NCBI RefSeq assembly: GCF_900129785.1
Contig: NZ_FSRC01000001.1
Span: 1,860,001-1,924,000, forward strand
Reading direction: 5' to 3'
Origin: Algoriphagus halophilus
Lineage (GTDB): Bacteria > Bacteroidota > Bacteroidia > Cytophagales > Cyclobacteriaceae
Length of the DNA: 64,000 nucleotides
Made by a program: the position numbers and the translations under genes. Below are positions 43,007-52,063 of this stretch, one piece after another. Below the pieces are notes generated by a model that made no database searches, was not told the DNA's origin, and saw only the letters and a list, made by a program, of their open reading frames with translations. Every line of letters begins with the position of its first letter. Position 1 is the first letter of the stretch.

Positions 43007-44299
43007 ATGAATTCATTTATAGAAGAATTGCGTTGGAGAGGAATGCTTCAGGATATGACTCCCGAAATAGAAGAACACCTATCAAAAGGGATGGCTTCTG
43101 CCTATCTTGGCTTCGACCCAACTGCAGATTCATTACATATTGGTCACTTGGTTGGAGTGATGACTCTACTGCATTTCCAAAGAGCTGGTCACAAACCATT
43201 TGCATTGGTAGGTGGTGCGACAGGAATGATCGGTGACCCTTCCTTTAAATCTGCAGAACGAAACCTCTTAAATAAGGATACTTTAGACCATAATGTATCT
43301 TGCATTAAGGCCCAACTTTCAAAGTTTTTGGATTTTTCCGGGGCAACAGAAAACAAAGCTGAATTGGTTAACAACTACGACTGGATGTCCCAATTTAGCT
43401 TTTTGGAGTTTATCAGGGATGTAGGAAAACACATCACGGTAAATTACATGATGTCTAAAGACTCTGTAAAAAGAAGATTGGAAGACGGGAATGGGCTTTC
43501 CTTTACTGAATTCAGCTACCAATTAATCCAAGGTTACGACTTCTACCATCTTTGGAAAAACAGAAATTGCTCCATTCAATTAGGTGGTTCTGATCAGTGG
43601 GGAAATATTGTAACTGGTACAGAACTGATCAGAAGAATGGGAGGAGGAAGTGCTTATGCATTGACTGTCCCATTGATCACCAAAGCAGATGGAACCAAAT
43701 TCGGTAAAACTGAAGGAGGGTCTGTTTGGTTAGATCCAGAGAAAACCTCTCCTTATGCTTTCTACCAATTCTGGCTGAATGTCTCGGACGAAGACGCCTC
43801 TAAATACATTCGAATCTTCACCACTTTGGACCAAGCAAGTATTGAAGGCTTGGAAAAAGAGCATCAAGAAGCTCCTCATTTGAGAATTCTTCAGAAGGAA
43901 ATCGCCAAGAATGTTACCATCATGGTACATAGTGAAGAGGATTTTGAAATGGCGGTGAAAGCATCGGCTATCCTTTTCGGAAAATCTTCCACAGAAGATT
44001 TGGCCTCTTTAGATGAACGAACCTTCCTTCAAGTCTTTGATGGAGTGCCTCAGGTGCAGATTAGCAAAAGTGACTATGAAGGGCTTGAATCAGTTTTAGA
44101 TCTTTTTGGAGAACCAAGCCAAGGAGTAATCTTCAGCTCTAAAGGAGAAGCAAGAAAAATGATTCAAGGAGGGGGAGTAAGTATCAATAAAGAGAAAATC
44201 GCAGATCCCAATGGAGGAATTTCTTTCGAATTATTGCAAGGAAAATACTTGCTAGTTCAAAAAGGAAAGAAAAATTATTACATCGTGGAAATCAGGTAA
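43007..44299 (+). CDS. tyrS: Tyrosyl-tRNA synthetase
   Basis: The frame is open from 42938, but the ATG at 43007 yields the normal start ([13 protein letters not shown]) and 430 residues, and the earlier ATG would overlap the -7 box. Class I motifs are intact: HIGH at 44-47 (SLHIGHLVG), the tyrosine pocket [10 protein letters not shown] and [22 protein letters not shown], and the KMSKS-equivalent KFGKTEGG (~230). The C-terminal S4-like RNA-binding domain is at about 360-430. It charges tRNA-Tyr. Single gene with promoter and terminator. Confidence 0.97.
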   Translation: MNSFIEELRWRGMLQDMTPEIEEHLSKGMASAYLGFDPTADSLHIGHLVGVMTLLHFQRAGHKPFALVGGATGMIGDPSFKSAERNLLNKDTLDHNVSCIKAQLSKFLDFSGATENKAELVNNYDWMSQFSFLEFIRDVGKHITVNYMMSKDSVKRRLEDGNGLSFTEFSYQLIQGYDFYHLWKNRNCSIQLGGSDQWGNIVTGTELIRRMGGGSAYALTVPLITKADGTKFGKTEGGSVWLDPEKTSPYAFYQFWLNVSDEDASKYIRIFTTLDQASIEGLEKEHQEAPHLRILQKEIAKNVTIMVHSEEDFEMAVKASAILFGKSSTEDLASLDERTFLQVFDGVPQVQISKSDYEGLESVLDLFGEPSQGVIFSSKGEARKMIQGGGVSINKEKIADPNGGISFELLQGKYLLVQKGKKNYYIVEIR

Positions 44300-44319
44300 T
44301 TGAACCTCAGTCAGAGATT

Positions 44320-44355
44320 AAAAAGGCCCTAAAATTAATTTTAAGGCCTTTTTTT
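44320..44355 (+). terminator. Intrinsic terminator after tyrS
   Basis: AAAAAGGCC and GGCCTTTTT flank the palindrome TAAAATTAATTTTA, giving a long stem with one mismatch, then T's to 44355. Confidence 0.88.
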
Positions 44356-44411
44356 ATGAGTTCATCCTAAAATATAATTCAATCAAACAGGAGTTTTTGA
44401 CCGGAGTTTAA

Positions 44412-44419
44412 TACCTTTG
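44412..44419 (+). promoter_or_regulatory. -7 box TACCTTTG upstream of the TetR gene
   Basis: An exact TAnnTTTG match 31 bases before the ATG. A TTTG lies only 12 bases upstream (44396-44399), so the -33 element is uncertain. Confidence 0.45.
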
Positions 44420-44450
44420 ATTACTTGTAAAGAACTCTAAAAATTTACCC

Positions 44451-45149
44451 ATGGCCGGAGAAAAAACCAATAAGGAAAAACTAATCTTAGACGCTGCTGT
44501 ATCCCTTTTTACTACCAAGGGCTTTCAAGCTACTCGAATGGAAGATGTGGCAAAGACTGCAGGGATCAGCAAAGGATTGACCTATTTTTATTACAAAAAC
44601 AAAGAGGACCTTTTTATGGCCTTGACCAAAAAGGCCTTTGATCAATTTAAAGATGAATTCCGGGAAGTATATCGAACCAAAGGTAAAAATGGCTTAGAGA
44701 TGCTCAGCGAATTGGTGGTGAGGATTCCTGCTTTTGCCAAAGCCAACCAGGTATATTATGATTCGATTTTGAACTTTCTGGATATAATGAAAAAATACAA
44801 TAATCCTGAAACCAAAGCCCAGATCAATCCATTGATTTTGGATTCAGTTCATTTCCAAAAACTACTTGAAATCCACCATGAACCAGCCAAAATCGGTGTC
44901 ATGATGGTGAGTCAGGGAATCAAAGATGGCAGCATCAGACCTGAGCTACAGCCAGAGATCACTTTCTACACTGTTTGGAGCATGATCATTGGATATGAAA
45001 AGATGATGGGACCTATTGAATATGAAGGAAAAGAAATCAAAATCAGTCCTTCCAATTGGCAACCTGGATTTCAAAAATTATTACAAGATATGCTGAGAGG
45101 TACCATCCAGGCAGTTAAGCCAGTCACAGTTCAAGGATCCTTATTCTAA
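44451..45149 (+). CDS. TetR/AcrR family transcriptional regulator
   Basis: The 232-residue protein has the canonical N-terminal helix-turn-helix: KEKLILDAAVSLFTTKGFQATRMEDVAKTAGISKGLTYFYYKNKEDLF. The C-terminal ligand and dimer domain is all-helical and not assignable to a known ligand class. The next gene (an exported amidohydrolase) starts 3 bases after its stop, so both lie in one operon, possibly self-repressed. What it senses is unknown. Confidence 0.93.
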   Translation: MAGEKTNKEKLILDAAVSLFTTKGFQATRMEDVAKTAGISKGLTYFYYKNKEDLFMALTKKAFDQFKDEFREVYRTKGKNGLEMLSELVVRIPAFAKANQVYYDSILNFLDIMKKYNNPETKAQINPLILDSVHFQKLLEIHHEPAKIGVMMVSQGIKDGSIRPELQPEITFYTVWSMIIGYEKMMGPIEYEGKEIKISPSNWQPGFQKLLQDMLRGTIQAVKPVTVQGSLF

Positions 45150-45152
45150 CCC

Positions 45153-46574
45153 ATGAAGTTTAATTATTTTCTATTCGCTGCACTTACTTTCGCAGCATGC
45201 GAAAGCAAAAAAGAAACAGATCTATTGATCAGTAATATCTCCATTATTGATGTAAGAAATGGAGAAACAATTCCAAACCAATTTGTAGCGATCCATGGCG
45301 ATTCTATTTTGGAAGTGGGAGGAATTGAATTATCTCAAAAATACGAAAGCGAAACCCAGGTAGATGGAGCGGGTAACTATCTTATGCCTGGACTTTGGGA
45401 TAACCATGTCCACTTTGGAGGTGCGGAATACATGGATGAAAACGAGCAGCTTTTACCACTTTATTTAACTTTTGGGGTTACTACCGTAAGAGATGCAGCT
45501 GGAGATATCAGTTTAGAGGTTTTAAAATGGAGGGATGAAATCAACAATGGCCAACGAATTGGTCCTAAAATTCTCACATCAGGTCCCAAACTAGAAGGAA
45601 TTGAATCCATTTGGCCAGGAGATCTGGAAATTGGAACTGAAGAAGAATTAGAGCTTGCCTTGGACTCCTTGGAAAAGTTGAAGGTAGATTTTATTAAGAT
45701 TACGGATAACACCTTAAAACCAGCGCTTTTTCTGGAAGCGGTCAAAAAAGCAACTGAAAGAGGCTGGAGTGTATCAGGACATATTCCTACCGCCTTGACG
45801 ATTGACCAGGTTTCAAAAGCGGGACAAAAGACGGTTGAACATTTGGGGTATTTGATGCGAATGACTACTCCATTTGAAGAAGAAATCAGCAAAGCCCGTG
45901 GAAATGGCAGCATGAGTGCAATAGATGCTGCCAAGCTACAAGCAGAAAGTAGAGATGACTCCATCACCTTGGAAAAATTTAAGCAATTGGCCCAGCAAGG
46001 AACAGGGGTGGTCCCTACCCTTTTGATCAGTTCCAATATTGCTTATTTGGATGAAAACAATTTTGCAGAAGATACCATCCTACAATATTTAGGCCCCAAA
46101 TTGAAAGAGAGTTATCAATGGCGTATTGACAGGATGGCCAATGATACTCCAGAGGACAAACAGAATCGGAAGGATAATTTTGAAGCTACAGCGAATTTAA
46201 TTCCATTAGTCAAAGAATCAGGAATGAAAATTTATGCAGGAACTGATGCTGGTTATTTGAATACCTATGATTTCCCTGGATTGGCCATTCATCTGGAACT
46301 CCAACAACTTGTCAAATATGGACTAAGTCCTAGAGAAGCATTAGAAGCTTCAATCATCAATGGTCCAGAATACTTTGGTTTGGAAGAGGAGTTTGGGAGC
46401 GTTGAAGTTGGCAAAAAAGCAAATTTAATTCTATTGAATGAAAACCCTTTGGAAGATATTTCAGCGACCTTATCCATTCAGGATGTAGTAAAAGATGGTA
46501 AGCTCCTAGATAGAAATCGATTGGATCAAATGTTGAAAGAAATCAAGTCTTGGGTTGCGGAGAAAGAGAAATAA
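45153..46574 (+). CDS. Exported amidohydrolase (imidazolonepropionase/prolidase-like) lipoprotein
   Basis: The 473-residue product has a lipoprotein-type signal (MKFNYFLFAALTFAAC, Cys ~16). The amidohydrolase fold shows the metal ligands: His-x-His in LWDNHVHFGG (~87), a Lys in DFIKITDN (~177) that may be carboxylated, His in VSGHIPT, His in VEHLGYL and Asp in YAGTDAGY (~372). The family cleaves cyclic amides, dipeptides or related C-N bonds. Behind a TetR gene by 3 bases, so it is the likely regulated target. Periplasmic or surface peptide use is plausible with the POT transporter next door. Confidence 0.9.
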   Translation: MKFNYFLFAALTFAACESKKETDLLISNISIIDVRNGETIPNQFVAIHGDSILEVGGIELSQKYESETQVDGAGNYLMPGLWDNHVHFGGAEYMDENEQLLPLYLTFGVTTVRDAAGDISLEVLKWRDEINNGQRIGPKILTSGPKLEGIESIWPGDLEIGTEEELELALDSLEKLKVDFIKITDNTLKPALFLEAVKKATERGWSVSGHIPTALTIDQVSKAGQKTVEHLGYLMRMTTPFEEEISKARGNGSMSAIDAAKLQAESRDDSITLEKFKQLAQQGTGVVPTLLISSNIAYLDENNFAEDTILQYLGPKLKESYQWRIDRMANDTPEDKQNRKDNFEATANLIPLVKESGMKIYAGTDAGYLNTYDFPGLAIHLELQQLVKYGLSPREALEASIINGPEYFGLEEEFGSVEVGKKANLILLNENPLEDISATLSIQDVVKDGKLLDRNRLDQMLKEIKSWVAEKEK

Positions 46575-46576
46575 AG

Positions 46577-46607
46577 AAAGGGAAGTCCAAATGGACTTCC
46601 CTTTTTT
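46577..46607 (+). terminator. Intrinsic terminator after the amidohydrolase gene
   Basis: AAAGGGAAGTCC (46577-46588) pairs perfectly with GGACTTCCCTTT (46593-46604) around AAAT, then T's to 46607. It also precedes the convergent stop of the POT transporter gene. Confidence 0.9.
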
Positions 46608-46625
46608 ATGAAATGAGGTAGTGAA

Positions 46626-48188
46626 TCAATGGACCTCCCCCATCATTTTTCTAATGACAGGTTTCAGCAAAAACAAGAGTACTGCTGATCCTACCACCGT
46701 ATATACAATCAATAAATATTGATCTGGCATATTGGCCAAAGCTTCCTCGGAACCCCCACTGGCTTCTCCTGCAATTAGGCCAGCGATTAGGTTACCCAAA
46801 GCCACAGAAAGGAACCAAATCCCCATCATCTGACCTCCATATCCATTTGGAGCAAGCTTGGTAACCAAACTTAAGCCCACAGGAGATAAACTCAATTCCC
46901 CAAAGGTATGAAGCATATAGGTCATGATTAACCAAGTAGGAGCCGCTAATTCTCCTGAGGCAGCAATTTTAGCTGCAAAATACATGACAAAGAATCCCAA
47001 GCCCAACAACAACAATCCAAAGGTGAATTTCAAAGGGGAGCTAGGCTCTAAATTTCTTCTTCCAAGCCAAACCCATAGGGCCCCAAAAAACGGTGCAAAA
47101 ATGATAATGAAAAGTGAGTTAATGGACTGGAAATAACTGGCCGGGATTTCCCATCCTAATACAGTTCTGTCGGTGAATCGCTCACCAAATAAATTCAAGG
47201 TAGATCCTGCTTGCTCAAAGCCAGACCAGAACATGGCTGAAAACAAAAACAAGATGGCAATAACTCCCACTTTATTCTTATCCATCTTACTCAATCCTCC
47301 AAATGCAATCACGTAACCTAAATAACCAAAGGCAACCAAAGCGATGACAGTTCCGGAAGCTCCAGCGATTGCAGAAACATTAATAGGAATCACACCCATA
47401 AATAGCACGGCCAAAATGGCCACTAAACCTACTCCAATCCATGTAACAGAAGATTTCAGCTTCTTTTGACGCTCGACTTCTGAAGGTATTTCTACCACAG
47501 GAGCTTCTCCATACCCTTCAATATTTTTAGCAGTTAATTTGTATTGGATTAAGCCTAGAACCATTCCAAAACCTGCTAATCCAAAACCTAGGTGCATGTC
47601 ATAGGTTGCCAAGGTTCCACAAGCAATCGGTGCAATAAAGCCTCCTAAGTTAATTCCCATGTAGAAAATGGAAAATCCAGCATCCCTCTTGGTACTTCCT
47701 TTTGGATACAATTGACCTACAATAGAACTGATATTTGGCTTTAGTAGCCCAGTACCCAATACAATCAGGATCAATCCAAGAAAGAAGGTAGAAGTATCCA
47801 AGGTGCTTAATTCGGTTTTGGCTTCATGAGCTCCATTTATCCAGGCTGCCACTCCAGGCACAGCCATCATAAAATGACCAATGGCAATGATGATTCCACC
47901 ATACCAAACGGACTTTTTCAGGCCAAAGAGTCGATCTGCCAACCAACCTCCTGGAAGAGCCAATAAATAGACCCCCATGGTGTACAAACCATAAATTGCT
48001 CCGGATGTAGTATCATCAAACCCTAACCCCCCATCTGCGATTGTTTTGGTCATGAATAAAATGAGCAATGCTCTCATGCCGTAATAGCTAAATCGCTCCC
48101 ACATTTCAGTAAAGAAAAGAGTCATCAGACCTTTAGGATGACCAAAAACTGTTGGCCCTTCAAATTCCGGAGTTAGTTGTTTTTCCAA
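46626..48188 (-). CDS. POT/PTR family proton-dependent peptide transporter
   Basis: The 520-residue carrier has about fourteen helices. The first-helix signature is LMTLFFTEMWERFSYYGMRALLILFM and the second family block is FSIFYMGINLGGFIAPIACGTLA. It imports di- and tripeptides with protons. The start is a TTG: a TAA lies two codons upstream in frame and no ATG occurs before the GHPKGL segment that all family members share, so TTG is the only fitting start. It lies convergent with the amidohydrolase gene and divergent from pckA. Confidence 0.93.
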   Translation of the reverse strand: MEKQLTPEFEGPTVFGHPKGLMTLFFTEMWERFSYYGMRALLILFMTKTIADGGLGFDDTTSGAIYGLYTMGVYLLALPGGWLADRLFGLKKSVWYGGIIIAIGHFMMAVPGVAAWINGAHEAKTELSTLDTSTFFLGLILIVLGTGLLKPNISSIVGQLYPKGSTKRDAGFSIFYMGINLGGFIAPIACGTLATYDMHLGFGLAGFGMVLGLIQYKLTAKNIEGYGEAPVVEIPSEVERQKKLKSSVTWIGVGLVAILAVLFMGVIPINVSAIAGASGTVIALVAFGYLGYVIAFGGLSKMDKNKVGVIAILFLFSAMFWSGFEQAGSTLNLFGERFTDRTVLGWEIPASYFQSINSLFIIIFAPFFGALWVWLGRRNLEPSSPLKFTFGLLLLGLGFFVMYFAAKIAASGELAAPTWLIMTYMLHTFGELSLSPVGLSLVTKLAPNGYGGQMMGIWFLSVALGNLIAGLIAGEASGGSEEALANMPDQYLLIVYTVVGSAVLLFLLKPVIRKMMGEVH

Positions 48189-48469
48189 GAGTTAATTATT
48201 TGGGTGAATATTTAATTTACAATGATAACCGATTTTATGTCTTTTTACCAAGAATCTTTATACAATGGGTGATTCAAAACCAGTGCATTAAGAAAAAAAA
48301 AGAGGCTTTTCTTGCCAAAATAAAAGAGTATTCATTCTTCACCAAATTTAGTACTGTTTTTTCTTCGTAATCGATTGAAAAGCCAAATTTCGCGGTTTTT
48401 ATTGCTTTTATTAAAAGCCTTTTGCTTAATTTTGGGCAGACTTATTTCAGTTTGTAAACCCAAATTTCT
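48189..48469. other. Divergent promoter region between POT transporter and pckA
   Basis: No gene is supported in these 281 bases. The right end holds the pckA promoter; the left end would carry the transporter promoter, for which I see no exact -7 match. The rest is AT-rich. Confidence 0.5.
48402..48434 (+). promoter_or_regulatory. Promoter of pckA
   Basis: TTG (48402-48404), 22 bases, then TAATTTTG (48427-48434), an exact -7 match. Transcription would start about 30 bases before the ATG. Confidence 0.6.
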
Positions 48470-50080
48470 ATGCAGGACACCGTTCTGGAAAATCACAGTA
48501 AATCCAAAGTACTTATGGAAATAAATACTTCTGGAAATGTTTATTCAAACCTTCCTCCAGCCACTTTAGTTGAAATGGCACTTGCACGGCAAGAAGGATT
48601 TCTTACCTCTACCGGAGCCTTGATGGCAGATACAGGTGAATTCACCGGTAGGTCTCCAAAAGACCGTTTTATTGTTTTGGATGAAAAAACAAAGGATAGT
48701 GTTTGGTGGGGAGATATCAACATTCCTTTTGAACCAGCTAAATTTGATTTACTGGAGCAGAAAATGAGGTATTTTCTCAGTGAGAAAGATCTTTTTGTGA
48801 GAGATGCCTATGTGGGCGCTGACCCTCAGCACCGGTTAAATTTAAGGGTATTCAACACCATGGCTTGGCATAACTTGTTTTGCCATAATATGTTTTTAAG
48901 GCCTGAAAAAGAGGAACTGGAACACTTTGAGCCAGATTTTACCATCATTTGTGCCCCCGATTTTGAAGCTAATCCTGCTATTGACGGGACGAAAAGCCCC
49001 AATTTTGCAATTCTGAATTTAACCAAGCGGATGATTCTGATTGGAGGAACGGGGTACGCAGGGGAAATGAAGAAAGGAATATTTTCAGTTCTCAATTTTA
49101 TCCTTCCGCATGAAAAGGGAATCTTATCCATGCATTGTTCCGCAAACATTGGCGAAAAAGAAGATACGGCTATTTTCTTTGGATTATCTGGGACAGGAAA
49201 AACGACCCTTTCTGCAGACCCAAACCGTAAGTTAATTGGAGACGATGAACATGGTTGGACAGATACTACCGTATTTAATTTTGAGGGGGGCTGCTATGCG
49301 AAAGTAGTGGACTTGAGTAGGGAAAAAGAGCCTGAAATTTGGGATGCTATAAAATTTGGAGCCATCGTAGAAAACACCCGGTTCAAACCTGGTACAAGGG
49401 AGGTAGACTACCGAAATATTGAAGTAACCCAAAACACAAGGACGGCCTATCCTATTTATCATATTCCAAATGCGCAAACCCCTTCCATCGGAGGAATCCC
49501 AAAAAACATCTTCTTTCTGACCGCGGATGCATTTGGAGTGATCCCTCCTATTTCACGACTCAGCAAAAGTCAAGCAATGTATCATTTCATTTCTGGGTAT
49601 ACTGCGAAAGTAGCAGGTACAGAAATGGGAGTTACAGAGCCAAAATTGACCTTCTCAGCCTGTTTTGGAGCTGCATTTCTACCGTTACATCCTACTGAAT
49701 ATGCTTCTCTTTTTGGGGAGAAAATGGAAAGGCATGAGGTGAATGTTTGGTTAATTAATACGGGATGGACCGGTGGACCCTACGGAGTTGGATCCAGAAT
49801 GAAATTGGCCTATACAAGAGCTATGATTACCGCTGCTTTAGAAGGAAGTTTAGATCAGGTGGAATACAAAAAGCATCCAACTTTTGGTTTTGAGGTACCC
49901 CAAGAATGTTTAAATGTTCCAAAAGAAGTTCTTAATCCAAAAAACACCTGGGCAGATCCACAGGCATATGATCGCCAAGCAAAGAAACTTGCCGAAGCAT
50001 TTATAGAAAATTTTAAACAATTTGAAAGTTTTGCCTCACAGGAAATCAAGAAGGGAGCACCTACTCCACTTGATTCATAA
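48470..50080 (+). CDS. pckA: Phosphoenolpyruvate carboxykinase (ATP)
   Basis: The 536-residue enzyme converts oxaloacetate and ATP to PEP and CO2, the entry to gluconeogenesis. ATP-type hallmarks: EFTGRSPKDRFIV, MHCSANIG, the P-loop FGLSGTGKTTLSADPNR (~238-254), LIGDDEHGWTD and FNFEGGCYAK. It contains no GTP-type signature. The ATG at 48470 gives the usual length. This fits growth on amino acids, peptides and organic acids, for which other genes in the window code. Single gene. Confidence 0.97.
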   Translation: MQDTVLENHSKSKVLMEINTSGNVYSNLPPATLVEMALARQEGFLTSTGALMADTGEFTGRSPKDRFIVLDEKTKDSVWWGDINIPFEPAKFDLLEQKMRYFLSEKDLFVRDAYVGADPQHRLNLRVFNTMAWHNLFCHNMFLRPEKEELEHFEPDFTIICAPDFEANPAIDGTKSPNFAILNLTKRMILIGGTGYAGEMKKGIFSVLNFILPHEKGILSMHCSANIGEKEDTAIFFGLSGTGKTTLSADPNRKLIGDDEHGWTDTTVFNFEGGCYAKVVDLSREKEPEIWDAIKFGAIVENTRFKPGTREVDYRNIEVTQNTRTAYPIYHIPNAQTPSIGGIPKNIFFLTADAFGVIPPISRLSKSQAMYHFISGYTAKVAGTEMGVTEPKLTFSACFGAAFLPLHPTEYASLFGEKMERHEVNVWLINTGWTGGPYGVGSRMKLAYTRAMITAALEGSLDQVEYKKHPTFGFEVPQECLNVPKEVLNPKNTWADPQAYDRQAKKLAEAFIENFKQFESFASQEIKKGAPTPLDS

Positions 50081-50187
50081 AACCAATTCCTCTTAAATTT
50101 CTAAAGGTTTTATCCAGTTTATCTGTTTATTTTGCATTCTGATTTTTAATAAACAGAAAGAAATATCTTTCAATTCATCTTAAACAA

Positions 50188-50622
50188 ATGAGAACAGCTG
50201 AAATTATTACTGAAAAAGGAACCATGAAGGTGGAGTTCTATGAGGATGATGCTCCTATTGCAGTCCAAAATTTTATTGATTTATCAAATAAAGGGTTTTA
50301 CGATGGACTTACTTTCCATCGAGTAATTCCAAATTTCGTGATCCAAGGTGGTTGTCCTATTGGAAATGGCGCTGGAGGCCCAGGATATAAAATCAAATGT
50401 GAACTGGATGGGGATAACCAATACCATGACCGAGGCGTACTTTCTATGGCTCATGCAGGTAGAAATACCGGAGGTTCCCAGTTCTTCATTTGTCATAGTA
50501 GAGACAATACATCTCACCTGGATAGAAACCATACTTGTTTTGGTAAAGTGGTTGAAGGGTTGGACGTAATTGACGACATCAGAGCAGGAGACAAAATTGA
50601 AAAAATTGTCATAAGCGAATAA
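50188..50622 (+). CDS. Peptidyl-prolyl cis-trans isomerase, cyclophilin type
   Basis: The 144-residue cyclophilin has no signal, so it is cytoplasmic, PpiB-like. Motifs: GFYDGLTFHRVIPNFVIQGG (catalytic Arg in FHRV), GVLSMAHAGRNTGGSQFFICHS and LDRNHTCFGKVVEGLDVIDDI. It speeds proline isomerisation in protein folding. Single gene between pckA and a basic-tailed exported protein gene, with its own terminator. Confidence 0.95.
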   Translation: MRTAEIITEKGTMKVEFYEDDAPIAVQNFIDLSNKGFYDGLTFHRVIPNFVIQGGCPIGNGAGGPGYKIKCELDGDNQYHDRGVLSMAHAGRNTGGSQFFICHSRDNTSHLDRNHTCFGKVVEGLDVIDDIRAGDKIEKIVISE

Positions 50623-50627
50623 TGATC

Positions 50628-50658
50628 AAAGCCTTCCAAAATTCTGGAAGGCTTTTTT
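50628..50658 (+). terminator. Intrinsic terminator after the cyclophilin gene
   Basis: AAAGCCTTCCA (50628-50638) pairs perfectly with TGGAAGGCTTT (50645-50655) around a 6-base loop, then T's to 50658. Confidence 0.92.
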
Positions 50659-50735
50659 CTTCATCCATTTTTTAACGTTTAATAAGAATTGGAATAGTTA
50701 TTGGACAAATGGCCTTCCTACTAACAAGGCCCTTT

Positions 50736-51344
50736 ATGAACAAAAAGCTTTTTCAGTATTCCTACATTGTATTAGCCCTACTCCTAACTTCCAACCTATA
50801 TGCCCAACGCTATGGAAATGCCGTTGGTATTCGATTAGGAAATAATCAGATCAGCAGGCAGCTGGGTATTACTTTCCAACAACGTGTGATGGATAGAACT
50901 AGCCTAGAAGCCATACTGCAAACTGATTTTGCCCGAAATTCCAGCTTAAGCTTATTGCTGGAGAAACATCGACCGATTATTTCCAAGCGATTCAATTATT
51001 ACTTGGGCGCAGGTGTCTCTTTTGGAAATGAGGAAAGCTTCAAAAAGAATGAAATAGAAAAGGAGATCGTTCAAACGTATGGAAATAAAACCATGGGAAT
51101 TGAAGGTATTGGAGGAATAGAGTTCACGATTGCCAAAACAGTTTTATCTATAGACTATAAGCCCAATTTTAATCTAACAGGAAGAGAGGAATTTTATAGA
51201 GGACAAGTTGGCTTTTCCGCGAGGACCGTGTTGACCAAAAGCAAAGAACAAAAACGAAAACAACGAAGAAGAAAAAAAGCTAAGAAACAGGGACAGCAAG
51301 AACCTTTTGGAGAAAAAGTGAAATCCTTTTTCTCTAACAACTAA
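50736..51344 (+). CDS. Exported beta-rich protein with a strongly basic tail
   Basis: Two in-frame ATGs exist (50709 and 50736); the second gives a clean signal peptide (MNKKLFQYSYIVLALLLTSNLYA) and 202 residues. The mature part (AVGIRLGNNQISRQLGITFQQRV, then RFNYYLGAGVSFG and TVLSIDYKPNFNLTG) alternates as short outer-membrane beta-barrel strands. The tail is extremely basic (KEQKRKQRRRKKAKKQGQQ, ~175-193), then EKVKSFFSNN. The tail might bind nucleic acid, wall polymer or lipopolysaccharide phosphate; this is speculation. No family recognised beyond a beta-barrel-like look. Confidence 0.68.
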   Translation: MNKKLFQYSYIVLALLLTSNLYAQRYGNAVGIRLGNNQISRQLGITFQQRVMDRTSLEAILQTDFARNSSLSLLLEKHRPIISKRFNYYLGAGVSFGNEESFKKNEIEKEIVQTYGNKTMGIEGIGGIEFTIAKTVLSIDYKPNFNLTGREEFYRGQVGFSARTVLTKSKEQKRKQRRRKKAKKQGQQEPFGEKVKSFFSNN

Positions 51345-51350
51345 TGGAAA

Positions 51351-52052
51351 TCACCTTTTTAAAGAATCCAGAAACACTTTTTCATGAATATCAGAATTCT
51401 TCACCACAGACTTATACCATTGCAATCGAAGCTCCTGTTGCTCTGTATCATTTAAATAAAAATCAGCCAAATTTTCGGGATCAGCTTGTTGAATTAAATG
51501 ATGTAAAAAAATGGAGGCTGCAACTGAAATATTGAAGCTTTCTGTGAATCCCAACATGGGAATATGTACCAATGCATCTGCATTTTTGATCACCTCTTCA
51601 CTTACCCCTTCATGTTCATTGCCAAACACCAAGGCTAATTTTTCATTGGGATTGATTTCCTCAATGGTTTTTGAATTCGCTTTAGGACTTGTTGCATAAA
51701 TCTTATACCCATTTTTCCGAAGATGAGAAAAGCAGTCTTTCACCCCAGATCCGTCCGGATTATCATACTTTTTTAGATCTACCCATTGGGAGGCACCACG
51801 GGTAACAAATGGGTTTACCTTGTATTCTTTGGTTTTCTCTATGACATGAACATCTTGAATTCCAAAGCAGTCACAAGTCCTTAAGACAGCACTGGCATTA
51901 TGTGGCTTAAAAATATCCTCTAATACCACCGTGAAAAAGCGGGTTCGTTTGGACAGCACATCTTCCATCACTTTCTTTTTGTGGTCGGTAATGTACTGCC
52001 CCAAATAATCTATTAAACCTTGATCGATATTTTCCGGAGGATTAGAACCCAT
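51351..52052 (-). CDS. SpoU/TrmH family tRNA 2'-O-methyltransferase
   Basis: The 233-residue protein has the three SPOUT motifs: the N-terminal motif 1 in NASAVLRTCDCFGIQDVHVIE, motif 2 LALVFGNEHEGVSEEVI and motif 3 IPMLGFTESFNISVAASIFLH. Length and the extra C-terminal helices fit TrmH, which methylates the 2'-OH of G18 in tRNA. Which position it uses cannot be decided from sequence. It is 11 bases after parC on the same strand, so it is possibly co-transcribed. It converges with the basic-tailed protein gene 7 bases away. Confidence 0.9.
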   Translation of the reverse strand: MGSNPPENIDQGLIDYLGQYITDHKKKVMEDVLSKRTRFFTVVLEDIFKPHNASAVLRTCDCFGIQDVHVIEKTKEYKVNPFVTRGASQWVDLKKYDNPDGSGVKDCFSHLRKNGYKIYATSPKANSKTIEEINPNEKLALVFGNEHEGVSEEVIKNADALVHIPMLGFTESFNISVAASIFLHHLIQQADPENLADFYLNDTEQQELRLQWYKSVVKNSDIHEKVFLDSLKR

Positions 52053-52063
52053 GAATAGCGACC

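Noticed and set aside
45461..46036. 191-residue minus-strand ORF
   Set aside because: It is a shadow of the amidohydrolase gene, whose metal-binding motifs cover the same bases.
51344..51535. 63-residue plus-strand ORF overlapping the stop of the basic-tailed protein gene
   Set aside because: It lies over the C-terminus of the TrmH-like gene, has no signal or domain and overlaps a clear coding sequence.
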